A stretch of DNA of 64,000 nt, taken from contig NC_132925.1 in assembly GCF_047675955.1 (NCBI RefSeq), forward strand, positions 23,832,688-23,896,687. The letters are read 5' to 3'. Source of the stretch: Chlorocebus sabaeus. Lineage: Eukaryota > Chordata > Mammalia > Primates > Cercopithecidae. Shown piece after piece: positions 1-11,199 of the stretch. A model generated the notes under the pieces. That model was not told where the DNA came from and did no database searches. It saw nothing but the letters and a program-made list of their open reading frames with translations. Position 1 is the first letter of the stretch; each line of letters opens with the position of its first letter. Made by a program: the position numbers and the translations under genes.

Positions 1-1249
1 AATATTTTGTCATATTTTGGTTATGTCTAACAGAAAAAAAGATAAGTGAAAGTTACAGACTTTCTTCAATAATAAGAATTAAAATGCAATCAAAATGTTT
101 AAATAGTATTAAGAGTCCAAAAATTAAAACAACACACTTCCATAATATTCTCTCTTAAGACAATATTTAATGAAATAAGGCACTGAAATGTGAAATAGTC
201 TTACTTTCTGTGCATTCTTTTTGTTTTTTAGAATTAATTTTTAAATATTGAAAACATACCAAGATAAACACAAAATATACAAAATTTGTAGCTGCTACTC
301 TCGAATACCTGAACCCTAATGCTTTATACTTCCCAAGCTCTATAGAGTACAGAAAAACTATATAGACGTTTACAGGAAAATTAATAGTTTTATTTATTGA
401 CAGTAACTGCAGCCCCAAGTCATAATAAATATTAAATATATAAGAATTTAATCTGGGAGGTAGTTTAAGAGAATCAGTATCATTATTGTTGTTATTATTT
501 TCTAAGTGACCTGAATTCTTCCTTAATAATTAAACTAGGCCATGCATTGGGTGTTATAATTTATGTTATTTAATCACTTGTTCAGTGATACATTTGGCTG
601 CTACAATGGTAAGAAAAATCATATTTGTCTTATATGCTATTTTAACAGAGGTAACCTTGACATTACATTAGTTAATACCATCTGCATCAAAGAAAAAGCT
701 TGTAAAATAACAAAAAAACAAGTTACTCAATATAGAATATTGCAGCTATTTCACAAGATCAGGTGATTAAAAGGACTCCTAATACTTCATAGGATGTATT
801 CACATCCATATAAGAGTTGAATACAGATAAACAATATGGCATAGGAAGACAAAAAATGTATGCATAATCATCAGGGACTTTTGTCATCCTGGCATAGTTA
901 CCTAGAGTGTTTTTTTAATTGTACAACACATGCTTAGTATTTAGATTATGAACTCCAAAATAATATGCAAGGAAAATCAGTTCAGGAAAGCCTAACCCAA
1001 CATTTACAGTGGGGCCTTTTATAGCCTATTGGTCACATAGACAAATCTGGCTGTACGACCAGTTAAATCAGGTTTATGCCATGAATCTTTATATTCTCAA
1101 CATAGAAAAGTTAGCCATAATTCCCTGCAGAAGAGCTTCAGGCTTTAAAAAGCATATCAATTAATCAATTGCTATTCCTTCTCATACTCATTTTGATCAA
1201 GGTGTAGCTTTAGCCTTTTAATTTGAGTCCTGGATAAAGAAAGAGAAAC
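1..1249. other. Anonymous AT-rich intergenic DNA
   Basis: I recognise no gene, RNA or repeat here. The short open frames (167-418 and 563-766) have low-complexity composition typical of chance frames in AT-rich DNA, with no start context, splice pattern or domain. Confidence 0.6.
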
Positions 1250-2860
1250 TTAGCCTGGGACTACATTTGAGGATATATTTATTAAGACCTTCTAGAAATT
1301 ACAAAGGAAAGCAATTCAAAAGACATGAGTCCAACAAATTCTGAGTAGGATACATATGATTTTTTAAAGAATCAACGTGAATAAAAATCACAGTAAAACC
1401 AAAAGATCATGAAAAAATAGAACAATAGATCATTTAAAAGAGAAACAGATTATTTTCAAAGTAGCAATATTTATTGACAAGACACCAATAACTGCAACAA
1501 ACTTCAGAAGAAAATGGAATGTGTTGAAGGAAAATAACTTCCATATTCATATTTTATACCCAGCAAAATGGTTTAAGAATAAAAATAAAATTATTTCCAC
1601 AATAAGCAAACATGAAAAAAATTAAACCGAGTGTGACACTACCAAAATCATAAAGGCAATTATTAAGGACACAACTTAGACAAAATGAATGTCATCCTAG
1701 AGAGTATATCTATGATGAGACAACTTCTGAGGTACAAAGAAAATGGTAATTAAATGAGTGAATCTAATATGCACCCATGTTTTAAGCAGTACTAATAATT
1801 TATAATAGACAACAATGTTTTTTTCTTTAATTGACAAAATAACATGGAAGCCAAGAACTAGGTAAGCAGAGTGCAATTGCTTTAGGGTCCTAGTATATGT
1901 GTAATTGCTGGATAGATGAAGGGATTATATTCAGATTTGATAAATTATAACTATATCTTCACATTATAATCTATACAAACATATTTTAAATGATTAAGAA
2001 CATCATATGTGACTCCCAATTACAGAAAGCCACAATATATTCAAAGAATTACAAGAAAGGAGAGAAAAAGAAATGTGAACAAATGCAGTTCAAAAATGTA
2101 GGAGAAAAGATAAATATCAATTATTAAATATGTCAATGACTACATAGAATATAAACTCAGTATTTATTTTAAAAGTAAAAGTTGTCAAATTTGACTAACA
2201 ACTCCAAGCATACACTTTTATAAGACACAGTTAAATCATAAAGACAAAGAACATTTTTAAAAAGGGAAGAAAATTAAAAACTACTCAAAAGAAAGTAATT
2301 GCTGCAGCCATAATATAATCTTGCAAAACAGATGCTAAGGGGGAAAAGTTGTTCTAGGCATAAATAATTTCATTTATAAAGATTAAATATTAAATATTTA
2401 ATTTTCCAGAAAGCTAAGTCCATTTTAATTTCATATACACCATTAATAGAGGATTCATGTTTATAAAGAAAATTTTTCAAAACTACACATAGAAATGGAC
2501 AAGACTAACATAATAGTGAAATATCTTAAAGTACTACCCCAATAATTGAGGTATCCAAAATATCAATATGGATATTGAAAATGGAAACAAAATAATTGAG
2601 GCTGACATTTATTGGATATATCCATAAAGAACACCATAGCTCAAAATTGCAGACTATAAATGTTTTCCGAATAAAGCAAGTTTCAACAAATTCTCTATAT
2701 TTGACATAATACGCCATATCTCTCTGACAATAATGCAATTAAGCTGGAAATCAAAACAATGGCACTAACAATAAAAATTTAGACAATTTTCACGTGTGAA
2801 AATGTAAAAACATTTCTCAATGATCTATGATTGAATAAACAATTAAATATATGTGTAACT
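1250..2860 (+). repeat. Ancient L1M LINE fragment (end of ORF1 into start of ORF2)
   Basis: A heavily decayed LINE-1 in sense orientation. Around 1550-1570 the wording 'tatacccagcaaaatg' matches the tract after ORF1 in old L1 elements. Around 2600-2760 the order of words (a 'tccataaagaacacc' stretch, then 'ctggaaatcaaaacaat') follows the region downstream of the ORF2 endonuclease domain. No frame stays open beyond about 70 codons, so it is a fossil. Ends are approximate, and the 1250-1760 part is less certain than 2500-2860. Confidence 0.55.
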
Positions 2861-2879
2861 TGACTTTTGCTTCAACTAA

Positions 2880-3599
2880 GTTTGTAGAAAGCCACAGGAC
2901 AATGTCACTCCTACCGTAACAAGCTCTAGCTACAAAGATATACTAAAGCTAGAGTCCACCTAAGAGCTAAAAGTAAATCAAATTCCAAACATCACAGTGG
3001 CAAGTACCTCCAAAGAGACAGAACACAAACATTATTCCACTTTTGACAGACTTCAAAAAGAGAGGAGACTGCCGCAAAGCAGATAACAAGAAAATGACTG
3101 AATGTTTACCAAGTCCTGAGAGTCTGAGCGTTTTGACCAGACACAACCAGTCTGTTTTCATCAGCGCTTTTCTATTGGCTTTTGTGGAGCACTGATGAGA
3201 AGATGGAGGAGGACAGGAAAAAGACAGACTCAGCCTCAGGCAGAGAGACACCACATAGATTTTAGTTTCTCTATTCCTGGAATTTCACTTTGTCCCAGCT
3301 CCCCGCAAAGACCAGACAAAGACTTACTGTCTCTGGAAAAGGAGTAGAAGCAAAAAGGCAATGCTATGGGAGGAGGCCCAGAAAAGCGCTTCCCTCATGT
3401 GCTCCTGCCTGAGTCCTAAATTGCACAAGGCAGATTTTTAGTACCTTGGACTTTTGGGTCTGCGTAGGGTGGGGGTGAGTGGTAGGCAGGAAAGCTAATA
3501 AGGCTTTGAAAGTAATCCCAGGTGCACAGGGTCTGTCTGAGACCCCAGGCTGAAGGAGAGCAGAGAAAGCTCCCCTCTACCTTGATCTTTACATCACAC
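2880..3599. other. Unidentified, slightly GC-richer segment, probably an old repeat
   Basis: This stretch is visibly richer in G and C than its surroundings and is bounded on both sides by L1M sequence, which suggests an inserted element or an L1 untranslated region. I could not name a family. The reverse-strand frames at 2967-3254 and 3416-3619 have no recognisable domain. Confidence 0.4.
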
Positions 3600-3796
3600 C
3601 GTAAATATTTGTAAAACACATATACAACTAAGGATTTGAAGCCACATTATCTAAAGAACTGTTACAATAATAATAAAAATAACAAAATATTAAAAACTCA
3701 ATACGAGCTACCAAGATTTGATTAACTGCTTCCTCAAAAAATGATACATAAACAGATATAAGCACATGAAAACATGCTTCATATCTTTCATTAAGG
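3600..3796 (+). repeat. L1M ORF2 C-terminal fragment
   Basis: Contains the order 'atctaaagaactgttaca ... ataagcacatgaaaacatg' that marks the C-terminal third of L1 ORF2. It is broken off by the younger L1PA piece that begins near 3797. Confidence 0.6.
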
Positions 3797-3922
3797 GATT
3801 GCATTGGGAGTTATACCTGATGTAAATGACGAGTTGATGGGTGCAGCACACCAACATGGCACAAGTATACATATGTAACAAACCTGCACGTTATGCGCAT
3901 GTACCCTACAACTTAAAGTATA
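3797..3922 (+). mobile_element. L1PA 3' end, 5'-truncated
   Basis: A short, clear copy of the primate L1 3' untranslated region: 'gcattgggagttatacc', 'gggtgcagcacacca', 'gtatacatatgtaac', 'catgtaccctacaactt' and 'aaagtataataa' appear in the canonical order. Only about 125 bases of body remain, a typical severe 5' truncation. An expanded TAAA tail follows. Confidence 0.9.
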
Positions 3923-3926
3923 ATAA

Positions 3927-3961
<35 letters not shown>

Positions 3962-3963
3962 AA
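3923..3963 (+). repeat. (TAAA)n microsatellite in an L1 tail
   Basis: About nine uninterrupted 4-base units that grew from the A-rich tail of the preceding L1PA copy, followed by an A-rich stretch reaching the next Alu. Confidence 0.95.
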
Positions 3964-3990
3964 ACAAAACAAAAAAAAACAAGAAAACTA

Positions 3991-4286
3991 GCCGGGCGCG
4001 GTGGCTCAAGCCTGTAATCCCAACACTTTGGGAGGCCGAGACGGGCAGATCACGAGGTCAGGAGATCGAGACCATCCTGGCTAACACGGTGAAACCCCGT
4101 CTCTACTAAAAAAATACAAAAAAATAGCCGGGCGTAGTGGCGGGCGCCTGTGGTCCCAGCTACTCGGGAGGCTGAGGCAGGAGAATGGCGAGAACCCGGG
4201 AGGCGGAGCTTGCAGTGAGCTGAGATCTGGCCACTGCACTGCAGCCTGGGCCACAGAGCAAGACTCCATCTCAAAAAAATAAAAAA
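3991..4286 (+). mobile_element. Full-length AluY (Old World monkey type)
   Basis: Complete dimeric Alu with both arms, a short A-rich linker and an A-rich tail. The left arm reads CTCAAGCC and GAGACGGGC, and the right arm reads GAGATCTGGCCAC, variants typical of cercopithecid AluY lineages. A 10-base target-site duplication, AAGAAAACTA, lies at 3981-3990 and 4287-4296. The insertion landed in the A-rich tail of the L1PA copy upstream. Open frames here are antisense Alu frames, not genes. Confidence 0.95.
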
Positions 4287-4296
4287 AAGAAAACTA

Positions 4297-4640
4297 GAGA
4301 AGAAATGAGCTAATTGTCTGTCTCAAGATATTAGAAAACACAATAGCAAAGTAATCTCAAGAAGTTAGAAGCAAAGAAATAATCACACAAGAAAATATGT
4401 AGAAAGCACTTATAATAGAGAGAATCAATAAATTTAAAATTTGGTTCTTGAACAGACTTACCAAATTCGAAATGACTAAAATTGATTAGAAAAGAAAGAA
4501 AGAGAACACTAGTCAAAAATAACTTAATCTAGTCAACACTGCAGACACTATATACATTGAAAATATAAGTAGTTGTGAATAACTTTTTAATGGATCTATT
4601 CTCTACTACAATAAAATGTATCAATCTTAAATGTTTTGCT
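4297..4640 (+). repeat. L1M ORF2 fragment
   Basis: Includes an 'atttggttcttgaacaga' motif, the decayed counterpart of the L1 ORF2 stretch between endonuclease and reverse transcriptase. Probably related to the L1M DNA at 1250-2860, but continuity cannot be shown by eye. Confidence 0.5.
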
Positions 4641-4689
4641 AATTTTATACAACCATATTAGCACTAACACAATCAATAAATAGAAAACA

Positions 4690-5080
4690 CTTCAGCCTAA
4701 AAGATTTCCTCAAGCTCCTTTACATAGATCCTCTCCTCCACACCCTGCCTTAACTATCCACTAGTCTGCTGTCTGTCAGTTTTGCAATTCTAAAATTTCT
4801 ATAAATGGAATCATATAGAAATTTCATTTTATTTGATTTCAATTAATGCAATTTTTATATTGCAATGTTAATCTATGTTTTCTGTGCATTAATAGTTAAT
4901 TTATCTTTATTGCTGAGTGATATTTTATGCCATGGATAAATTCAAATGTATCTGTTCACCAATTGGGTTTCTTCCCATTGAGGGCTGTGACAAAGAATAT
5001 TGTTGTAAACTTTTGTGTATGTGTGTCTTTGCTGAATTGTTTTCTGTTGTGTTTGTCCCCAGCACTAGAATTTTGCTAGA
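4690..5080 (-). repeat. L1M 3' region, reverse strand
   Basis: Read forward, it shows the usual reverse-complement landmarks of an old L1 tail: 'tataaatggaatcatata', 'tattgctgagtgatatt' and 'ttgggtttcttcccattga'. These are the ORF2 C-terminus and 3' untranslated region. The forward frame at 4917-5225 is a chance frame in it. Confidence 0.7.
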
Positions 5081-5189
5081 ACATAGTAAGGTTTATTACA
5101 TATGTTTGAAATTAATTATGTTCCTCAAGTGGCATAGCATACAGAAAATAGTGAGAGAATATTTTTCTAAAAGACAAAGAGACCTTGCT

Positions 5190-5360
5190 GACTCTTCCAA
5201 TGACACTTTGCATTTCCTTAGGTGAGTCGCTTAAAACCTCAATTCAGCCTCCACTTGTCAAATGAGAAAAATAATGAGTCCCTGCCTCGGAGGGATGATG
5301 TGAGGATTTATAACATTATATTGCGTATAAAATTGCTCTGTGCTTCTAGCAAAAGAATGC
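5190..5360 (+). repeat. MIR SINE
   Basis: Follows the MIR core order: 'cttaaaacctcaattcagcc', 'tcaaatgagaaaaataatga', then 'gatgatgtgaggattta'. MIRs are ancient tRNA-derived SINEs shared by all mammals. Heavily mutated. Confidence 0.75.
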
Positions 5361-6137
5361 AATTTAAATACAACAAATTATGTTCATATTTTATATCAGC
5401 TTGCATCTGTTTTGTAGAGGTCTGATTACATCAGTTTCAGCAAAAGTTAAAAAAATTCTAGTGCTGTTCTAATGTCATATAATAATCCTAATGACTCTGA
5501 AAAAAGTACATCCTGAAGCTAAGTCAATAATTACACAGTAAAATTGTCTTACAATTGAAATAATACCAAACATGTCCTAGAAATATTTCCACAATTCATA
5601 AACCTCAGCTTCTTACTGTGACCTAGAGGTCTTGTTGTATATAGAACAAAATGACTCCTGCAGGTCACACTTGCTGTATATTTGTATGCACACAAAATGA
5701 TCCTTGAGAAGCACATTAGTTAGATGTATGGCATAATTGCATATAATTGAATTCACATACTTCTCTGCAATAAAGTGGAAGTGTCAAAAAAACAAGTTAT
5801 ACATTAATTTTCTTTTAGTGACAATGATAAATTGGAAATTCATTTTAGCACTACATAATCTTCTGCAGCCTAAAAGATGGCAAATTGGAAGGGAAAGAGA
5901 AAAAGAAAAATATCGATTAAAAGTTATTTGGATCACAGCAAATAGTATGGTTGGAGAATGTTAAAGTTTGAACATCTTAAAATTATGATAGCTGAAATTT
6001 AATAGAATATAGACACAACTTTGCATAATTAAAAGTGGAGATGGTAGATATAGCAAACAGTAATGGTATTAAAATATACATTGTAAATTCACAAAAATAC
6101 TGAAATCATGAGAATTTCAACAGATTGCACATTAAAG
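5361..6137. other. Anonymous intergenic DNA
   Basis: No repeat, RNA or gene recognised between the MIR and the Tigger element. The forward frame at 5737-5964 has no identifiable domain. Confidence 0.55.
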
Positions 6138-6139
6138 TA

Positions 6140-7333
6140 TAGTCACACTTCACATAATACCATTGTGGTGAATGATGAACCACATATACTTATGAAGCTA
6201 TTTACTTTGTAGCTGTCATCATGTCACAGAGCAAGACATCACTCGTGTTTGTGGAGATGGTATAAATAAACCTACTATGCTGTCAGTCATATAGATGTAT
6301 GGAACATATGATTATGTACAGTACCTAATACTTGATAATAACAATAAATGACTATGTTACTGGTTTATATATTTACCATAATACACTTTTTATCATTATT
6401 TGGAGTATACTCCTTCTACTTACTAAAAAAAAAAAAAAAAGTGAACTGTAAAACAATCTCAGGCAGGCCCTTCAGAAGACTTTCCAGAAGGCAGCACTGG
6501 TATTATAAAAGATGACAGCTCCATGCATGTTATTACCCTTGAAGACTTTCCAGTGGTAAAAGATGTGGAGGTGGAAGACAGTGATATTGATGTTCCTGAC
6601 CCTGTGTAAATCTAGACTAATATGTGTGTTTGTGTCTTCGTTTTAAACGAAATTTAAAAAGTAAAAAAAAAAAAAAAAGAAAAAAAAGAATTAAATTAAA
6701 AATAGAAAAAAGCTTACAAAGTAATGACATAAAGAAAATATTTTACTAAAGCTATACAAAGTGTGTTTTAAGTTAAGCATTATTTAAAAAGCCCCAAAGT
6801 TACAAAAAAAATAAGAGAAAAAGTTAATAAAGCAAAAATTTTAGAGTAAGCTAAGGTTAATTTATTACCGAAGAAAGAAATTTGTAAACACATTTAATGT
6901 AGCCTAACCGGGCTGTGTTGATAAAGTCTGCAGTAGTGTACGGTAACATCTTAAGCCTTCCCATTCACTCACCACTCACTCACTGGCTTACTCAGAGCAA
7001 CACCCAATCCTGCAAGCTCTGTTCAATGTAAGTGCTGTACACAGGTGTACCATTTATTATCTTTTACATAGTATGTTTACTGCCACTTTTCAATGTTTAG
7101 ATACACTAATATTAACATTGTGTTACAATTGCCTACAGAATTCAGTATGGTAACATGCTGTACAGGTTTGTAGTCTAAGAGAAATAGGCTATACCATTTA
7201 GCTTAGATGTTTAGTAGGCTAAACCAGCTAGGTCTGTGTAAGTAATAATACTCTATGATGTTGACACAATGACAAAATCTCCTACCAACACAGTTCTCAG
7301 AATGTGTCCCTGTCATTAAGCAATGCATGATTA
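6140..7333 (+). mobile_element. Tigger1-like TcMar DNA transposon, internally deleted
   Basis: Cut-and-paste transposon remnant. The left end (TAGTCACAC at 6140) and right end (GCATGATTA at 7325-7333) are degenerate inverted repeats, each next to TA (6138-6139, 7334-7335), the target duplication expected for Tc1/mariner elements. Near 6540-6608 a decayed C-terminal transposase tail survives: an acidic coding stretch ending in the stop of 'gaccctgtgtaaa'. From about 6610 the order matches the Tigger1 3' region. The N-terminal transposase region is missing, so at about 1.2 kb this is a non-autonomous fossil. Two A-rich runs (6425-6440, 6663-6690) interrupt it. Confidence 0.85.
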
Positions 7334-7439
7334 TAGAAAGCAAAATTAACATAGCAATTGTATTCACTAAAATGCAATTAAAATAATAGCTTAAACTTAT
7401 GTTAAATCAGTATGTCTTCCTTTATATTAAAGGAATTCA

Positions 7440-7600
7440 GCTCATACATTTTCAAGAGCAACGTTTCTTAGTAAACGTTACACATTAGAATCACCTGGGA
7501 AGTATCCCCCAAAATTACCAATGTCCAGACAGCACATGGGACATTAGAATAATTTGATTCACAGTGGGGCACAGGTATCAGTAAGTTTTAGCACCCCCTC
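7440..7600. repeat. Possible hAT-Charlie MER-type fragment
   Basis: The phrase 'attagaatcacctggga' and the surrounding order resemble small hAT-Charlie elements that begin 'catcagaatcacctgg'. Too decayed to name or orient. Confidence 0.35.
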
Positions 7601-8704
7601 CCCATTGAAATACGTAGGATGGTAGAAGCACAGAATACTGGAGATCAGATTGAACTTTAAAGAAAACATGACTTGACATTCTCCTGTGATTTATGTTTCA
7701 TGATTAAGTCCCACAAGACTCAAAGTGGTGCTTAAAGTTATGTAGTGTAAAGGTGACTCAGCCATAAAGAAAATGGAGCTCATAGTCAGGAGTCAATTCA
7801 CCTGAAATCAAACCAATACTGAGTGGTAAAACTAGATGAACAGCCAAGATACTGGTTTCAAATCTTTACACTTAATCTTCTGGCACTACCTAGTCTCTTA
7901 AGAATACATCTTAATTTGTGCATTTAGTTGACGAAGCTAATAAAAACATTGCTAGACTAAGGATTTCTTAGATGTTTGAAATGCTTCATGTTAAAAACAA
8001 ACTTTTTCAAAACCAAAAGGTGAATAACAATAAATAAGAACGATTCATAAAATATTTTAGAATAGTGCATTTGACATTATGAGCAGGTCACTATAAAGAG
8101 ACAAATAATAATGATCAAAGATACAAAGATCTATCCCGAAAAATTCATGAGAGTGTCAATGTTTTTGAATGCTATCATAAATCACTGCATTTCTTGTTAT
8201 TCTCGTAAAGTATCACCTCACAGAACAAGAAGCTGAAAGTAAGGGGGAAAGAAAAAGGAAAGAGGGAGGGAGGGAGGAAGGAATTAGTTTTCACCACAAG
8301 GTCACCTAAAAATGTAAATATTTCCATTTTTATACCATCTGGATATAGATGGTGCTATGCCATAGTTAGATCTTTTTCTCAGGTAAAGGCCCGGATGAGG
8401 ATCTTCCGTAAGGGAGTGAGGATTAAATAGGAAAATGTCAGTGCCCTATTCAGATAACACCAATTTGCTGGGAAATCTGATAGCATTTTAAGCACTTGGC
8501 ATTGAGAGGACCTGCTATGTATGCTGCTTTATTAAAAAAGAAAAAAGACCAAATCAACGTTACAGCAAGACGGGAAGATTATAAAAGAAAACCAAGAAGT
8601 ATACACGATAATGAAATGAATACTTAACCAATATGTATTGAGTGTATCTCAATTTTTAAAGAATAAGAATGCAAGCTATTAAAGGTGGCAAGAAACCTGC
8701 ATAG
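7601..8704. other. Anonymous intergenic DNA
   Basis: Nothing recognised apart from a 43-base pure-purine run at 8241-8283, listed separately. Confidence 0.55.
8241..8283 (+). repeat. Homopurine tract with clustered GGG runs
   Basis: Forty-three consecutive purines. The second half has GGG-A-GGG-A-GGG-A-GG, with a GGGGG run upstream. Such tracts can form triplex or G-quadruplex structures and are often length-variable. Confidence 0.85.
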
Positions 8705-9018
8705 GGCCAGGCACTACGGTTCATGCCTGTAATCACAGCAATTTAAGAAGCTGAGGGAGGATGATCCCTTGAGGCCAGGAGCTCAAGGCCAGCCTGGATA
8801 ATTAAGTGAGACTTCATCACTTCGAAAAAATAAAAGTAATTAGCTGTATGTGGTGGTGCACACCTGGAGTCTCAGTTACTTGGGAGACTGATGCAGGAGG
8901 ATAGCTTGAGCCCAGGAGTTCCAGACTGCGGTGAACTATGATTGCACTTCTGCATTCCAGCCTGTGTGACAGAGCAAGACCCTTTCTCAAAACAGAAAAA
9001 AAAAAAAAAAAAAAAAAA
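8705..9018 (+). mobile_element. AluJ element, full length, old
   Basis: Dimeric Alu with many substitutions and the AluJ features 'gatgatcccttgaggccag' and 'gatagcttgagcccaggag'. The A tail runs to about 9018. AluJ is the oldest Alu family. The antisense frame at 8817-9059 is an Alu shadow. Confidence 0.9.
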
Positions 9019-9717
9019 GGAAGAAATAAACAAAACCTGACTCTCCCTGCAATTTGCAATCTGAGTTTGTCAGCAGTTACTCAGGTTGAATTTTTATAAC
9101 TCTAGGTCTCTGCTGCTATAGCAATTGCCCTGGATCAAGCAAAAATATTCTAGGAGGCTGTGGTATCTCCTTCTTCCTTTAATCCTCTGGATACTCATCA
9201 ACCTGCTGAGGTTGCTCCACGCAGAAGGATCTCTAAGAAGGTGGTCAGATTTCAGGTCAATGTTCTTGCTTCATTGCTTTAATGCACAATATCCAAAACA
9301 ATAATATGAGGAGTTGCCAACGTTTGAGAAGAAGTAACTCAAAGGGCAGAATTGCTTCATTAATTATCTGCTATTGAGCTGCTGAAGCACAAGAACATGA
9401 ACTGTGGCTCAACCATTGCTCCACACTGTGGAGTTTGTTACGATTTTAAAAGCAGAAGTAGGAGAAAAGTCTGAGTGTGAGGTTAATAATGCATGAAATA
9501 GAGGTGTTGTGTCCTTGCTACCTATGCTTTCTATGCCAGATAGGATAGGAAAAATGTATTGAAACCAAGAAGGGATAAGGATAATAGTCCTTAAACTAAT
9601 ACCAAAAGGGAATGACAAAAAGACAAGGAATGTAAATTGTTTTTTAGTGAAAGCATGCTCTGTATGAAGAATCTTTTGAAATAATGCAAAATTCCTCAGG
9701 CCATAAGTCAAAATAAA
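9019..9717. other. Anonymous intergenic DNA
   Basis: No repeat family or gene recognised. The reverse-strand frame at 9409-9711 (100 codons) has no identifiable domain and I treat it as chance. Confidence 0.5.
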
Positions 9718-9932
9718 TCAATGTTTCTCAACAGAGGAGTGATGCTCTTTCAGGGTATTTTTCAAAGGCTTTTCTTTTGTTGTTGTTGTTGTTACCACAC
9801 CTGAATAGGTGCTAATGGCATCCAGTTGTTAAAGACCAGTTCTTCTAAGTATCGAACAATTCATAACACACTCCATAACAACTAGGAATTACCTCATCCA
9901 AAATGCTAATACTGCTGAGGTGGAGGAAACCC
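9718..9932 (+). repeat. MER5A (hAT-Charlie non-autonomous DNA transposon)
   Basis: Opens with 'gtttctcaac' and runs through 'ctaatggcatccagttg' and 'catccaaaatgctaatac' to 'gctgaggtggaggaaaccc', which is MER5A from end to end with terminal inverted repeats still traceable. A (TTG)n run at 9778-9794 grew inside it. Confidence 0.8.
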
Positions 9933-10895
9933 GGTATAAAGTAAATTACTATATGACAGGTGGTAATAAAATTATTTTAAGGAATAATCACATTCAAAGG
10001 AGTTATTTCAGAAAATTTAGCACGGAAAAGTGCCATGCAGCAATGTATTTTCTACCAAATGAGCATCTAACATATTATACAATCTGCCTGGGTGTATGAG
10101 TCTCATACATTTTTAATACTGAAATTTAAATGCACAAGTTTTAAGGAAATGTAAAACAAGTCCACTGACCTTAGTTTTTATTTTCTACTTTTCCATTTCT
10201 CTGAATTTTAGTCTATAAACTTATGCCTGGCCTCAATTGACACGAGGGTTACAAAGGCTATGAACAGTTTCTTTTGCTATTTATACTTTGAAATTAAATA
10301 TAAGTGTCCACAAATTTGATAAAGAATTTAGCTTTATCAAATAAGAACTATTACCTGGGAAAACCATCAGTTTCTCAATCTGTTCTAACCACACTTCTTG
10401 TGACTAACTCATAGAAACAAAAATCTGCATGTATTTTGCATTTCCATGTCCATTTTCTTGTGTCATTTCACTCCTACTTTCTAAGTTCTCCACAAAAAAA
10501 AAAAAAAAAAAAAAAAAATTTGCCTGCCACTTTGCTAACTATAGCTACTTCTCATAAATGCTACCATTTGGGGTCACCCTGTACTATTCTCAAAACTGCT
10601 CTGTTGTGGTACCTTTGTTTGGAATTCTGGAATTAAAATCTACCATGACTGTAAATGTCAACATGGAACTATTTAAGAACAAAGGAACAAACCATTCTCA
10701 ACAAAAATGGGTCAATATAACACTGACACTCTCAAGTGGGTAATTAAGTTAATTTTCTGTATCATTCAAGCCCAAACTATAAATTTAAGTAAAACATACA
10801 ATTAAACGTTATTTAGAACATTTTCTGTACAAATAATGTATAATATGCTTCGCAGTATAAGTTAATACACAGTCTTTCTCAACTCTAGAGGCAGA
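9933..10895. other. Anonymous intergenic DNA with an A25 run
   Basis: No element named. An uninterrupted A run lies at about 10494-10518 with no recognisable Alu or L1 body upstream, so the retrotransposed source, if any, is too decayed to see. The overlapping frames at 10436-10743 run through this tract and are not genes. Confidence 0.5.
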
Positions 10896-11190
10896 ATGCC
10901 GCTTTGAACTCCAGTTTTATGTTCAACTCCAAATTGTTTAACCTCTTAAGCTTTAGTTTCAACATCTGTAAAATGGAAATAGTCACAGTACATTGTTATT
11001 TTATTTTATTTTATTTTATTTTTGAGACGGAGTCTTGCTCTGTCTCCCAGAGTAGAGTGCAGTGGCGCGATCTCGTCTCACTGCAAGCTCCACCGCCCAG
11101 GTTCACGCCATTCTCCTGCGCGCCCGGCCTATTTTATTTTTTGGTGGTAGTCAGGATAAAATGCTTAAAATAATCAGTGGCACCCAACAA
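10896..11190 (+). repeat. MIR SINE split by an Alu
   Basis: The left half (to about 10995) has 'tgtttaacctcttaagc' and 'aacatctgtaaaatggaaat'. The right half (from about 11143) continues in register with 'gtagtcaggataaaatg' and 'aatcagtggcaccc'. The interruption is the Alu remnant at 10998-11129. Confidence 0.75.
10998..11129 (-). mobile_element. Internally deleted Alu (about 110 bases of body)
   Basis: A reverse-strand Alu with a (TTTTA)n tail at 10998-11021. The body runs from 'ttgagacggagtcttgctc' to 'ccattctcctg' and then jumps to 'cgcgcccggcc', so most of the middle and left arm is absent. 'tattttatttt' follows at 11130-11140 and resembles the left-hand flank, a possible target-site duplication blurred by the tail repeat. 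Confidence 0.85.
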
Positions 11191-11199
11191 ACCATCAAA

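Noticed and set aside
6425..6690. A-runs as tails of a processed pseudogene
   Set aside because: Both runs fall inside the Tigger element, whose order continues across them. No mRNA-like sequence precedes them.
10494..10518. A25 run as the tail of a processed pseudogene or Alu
   Set aside because: No coding or Alu body and no flanking duplication could be seen upstream.
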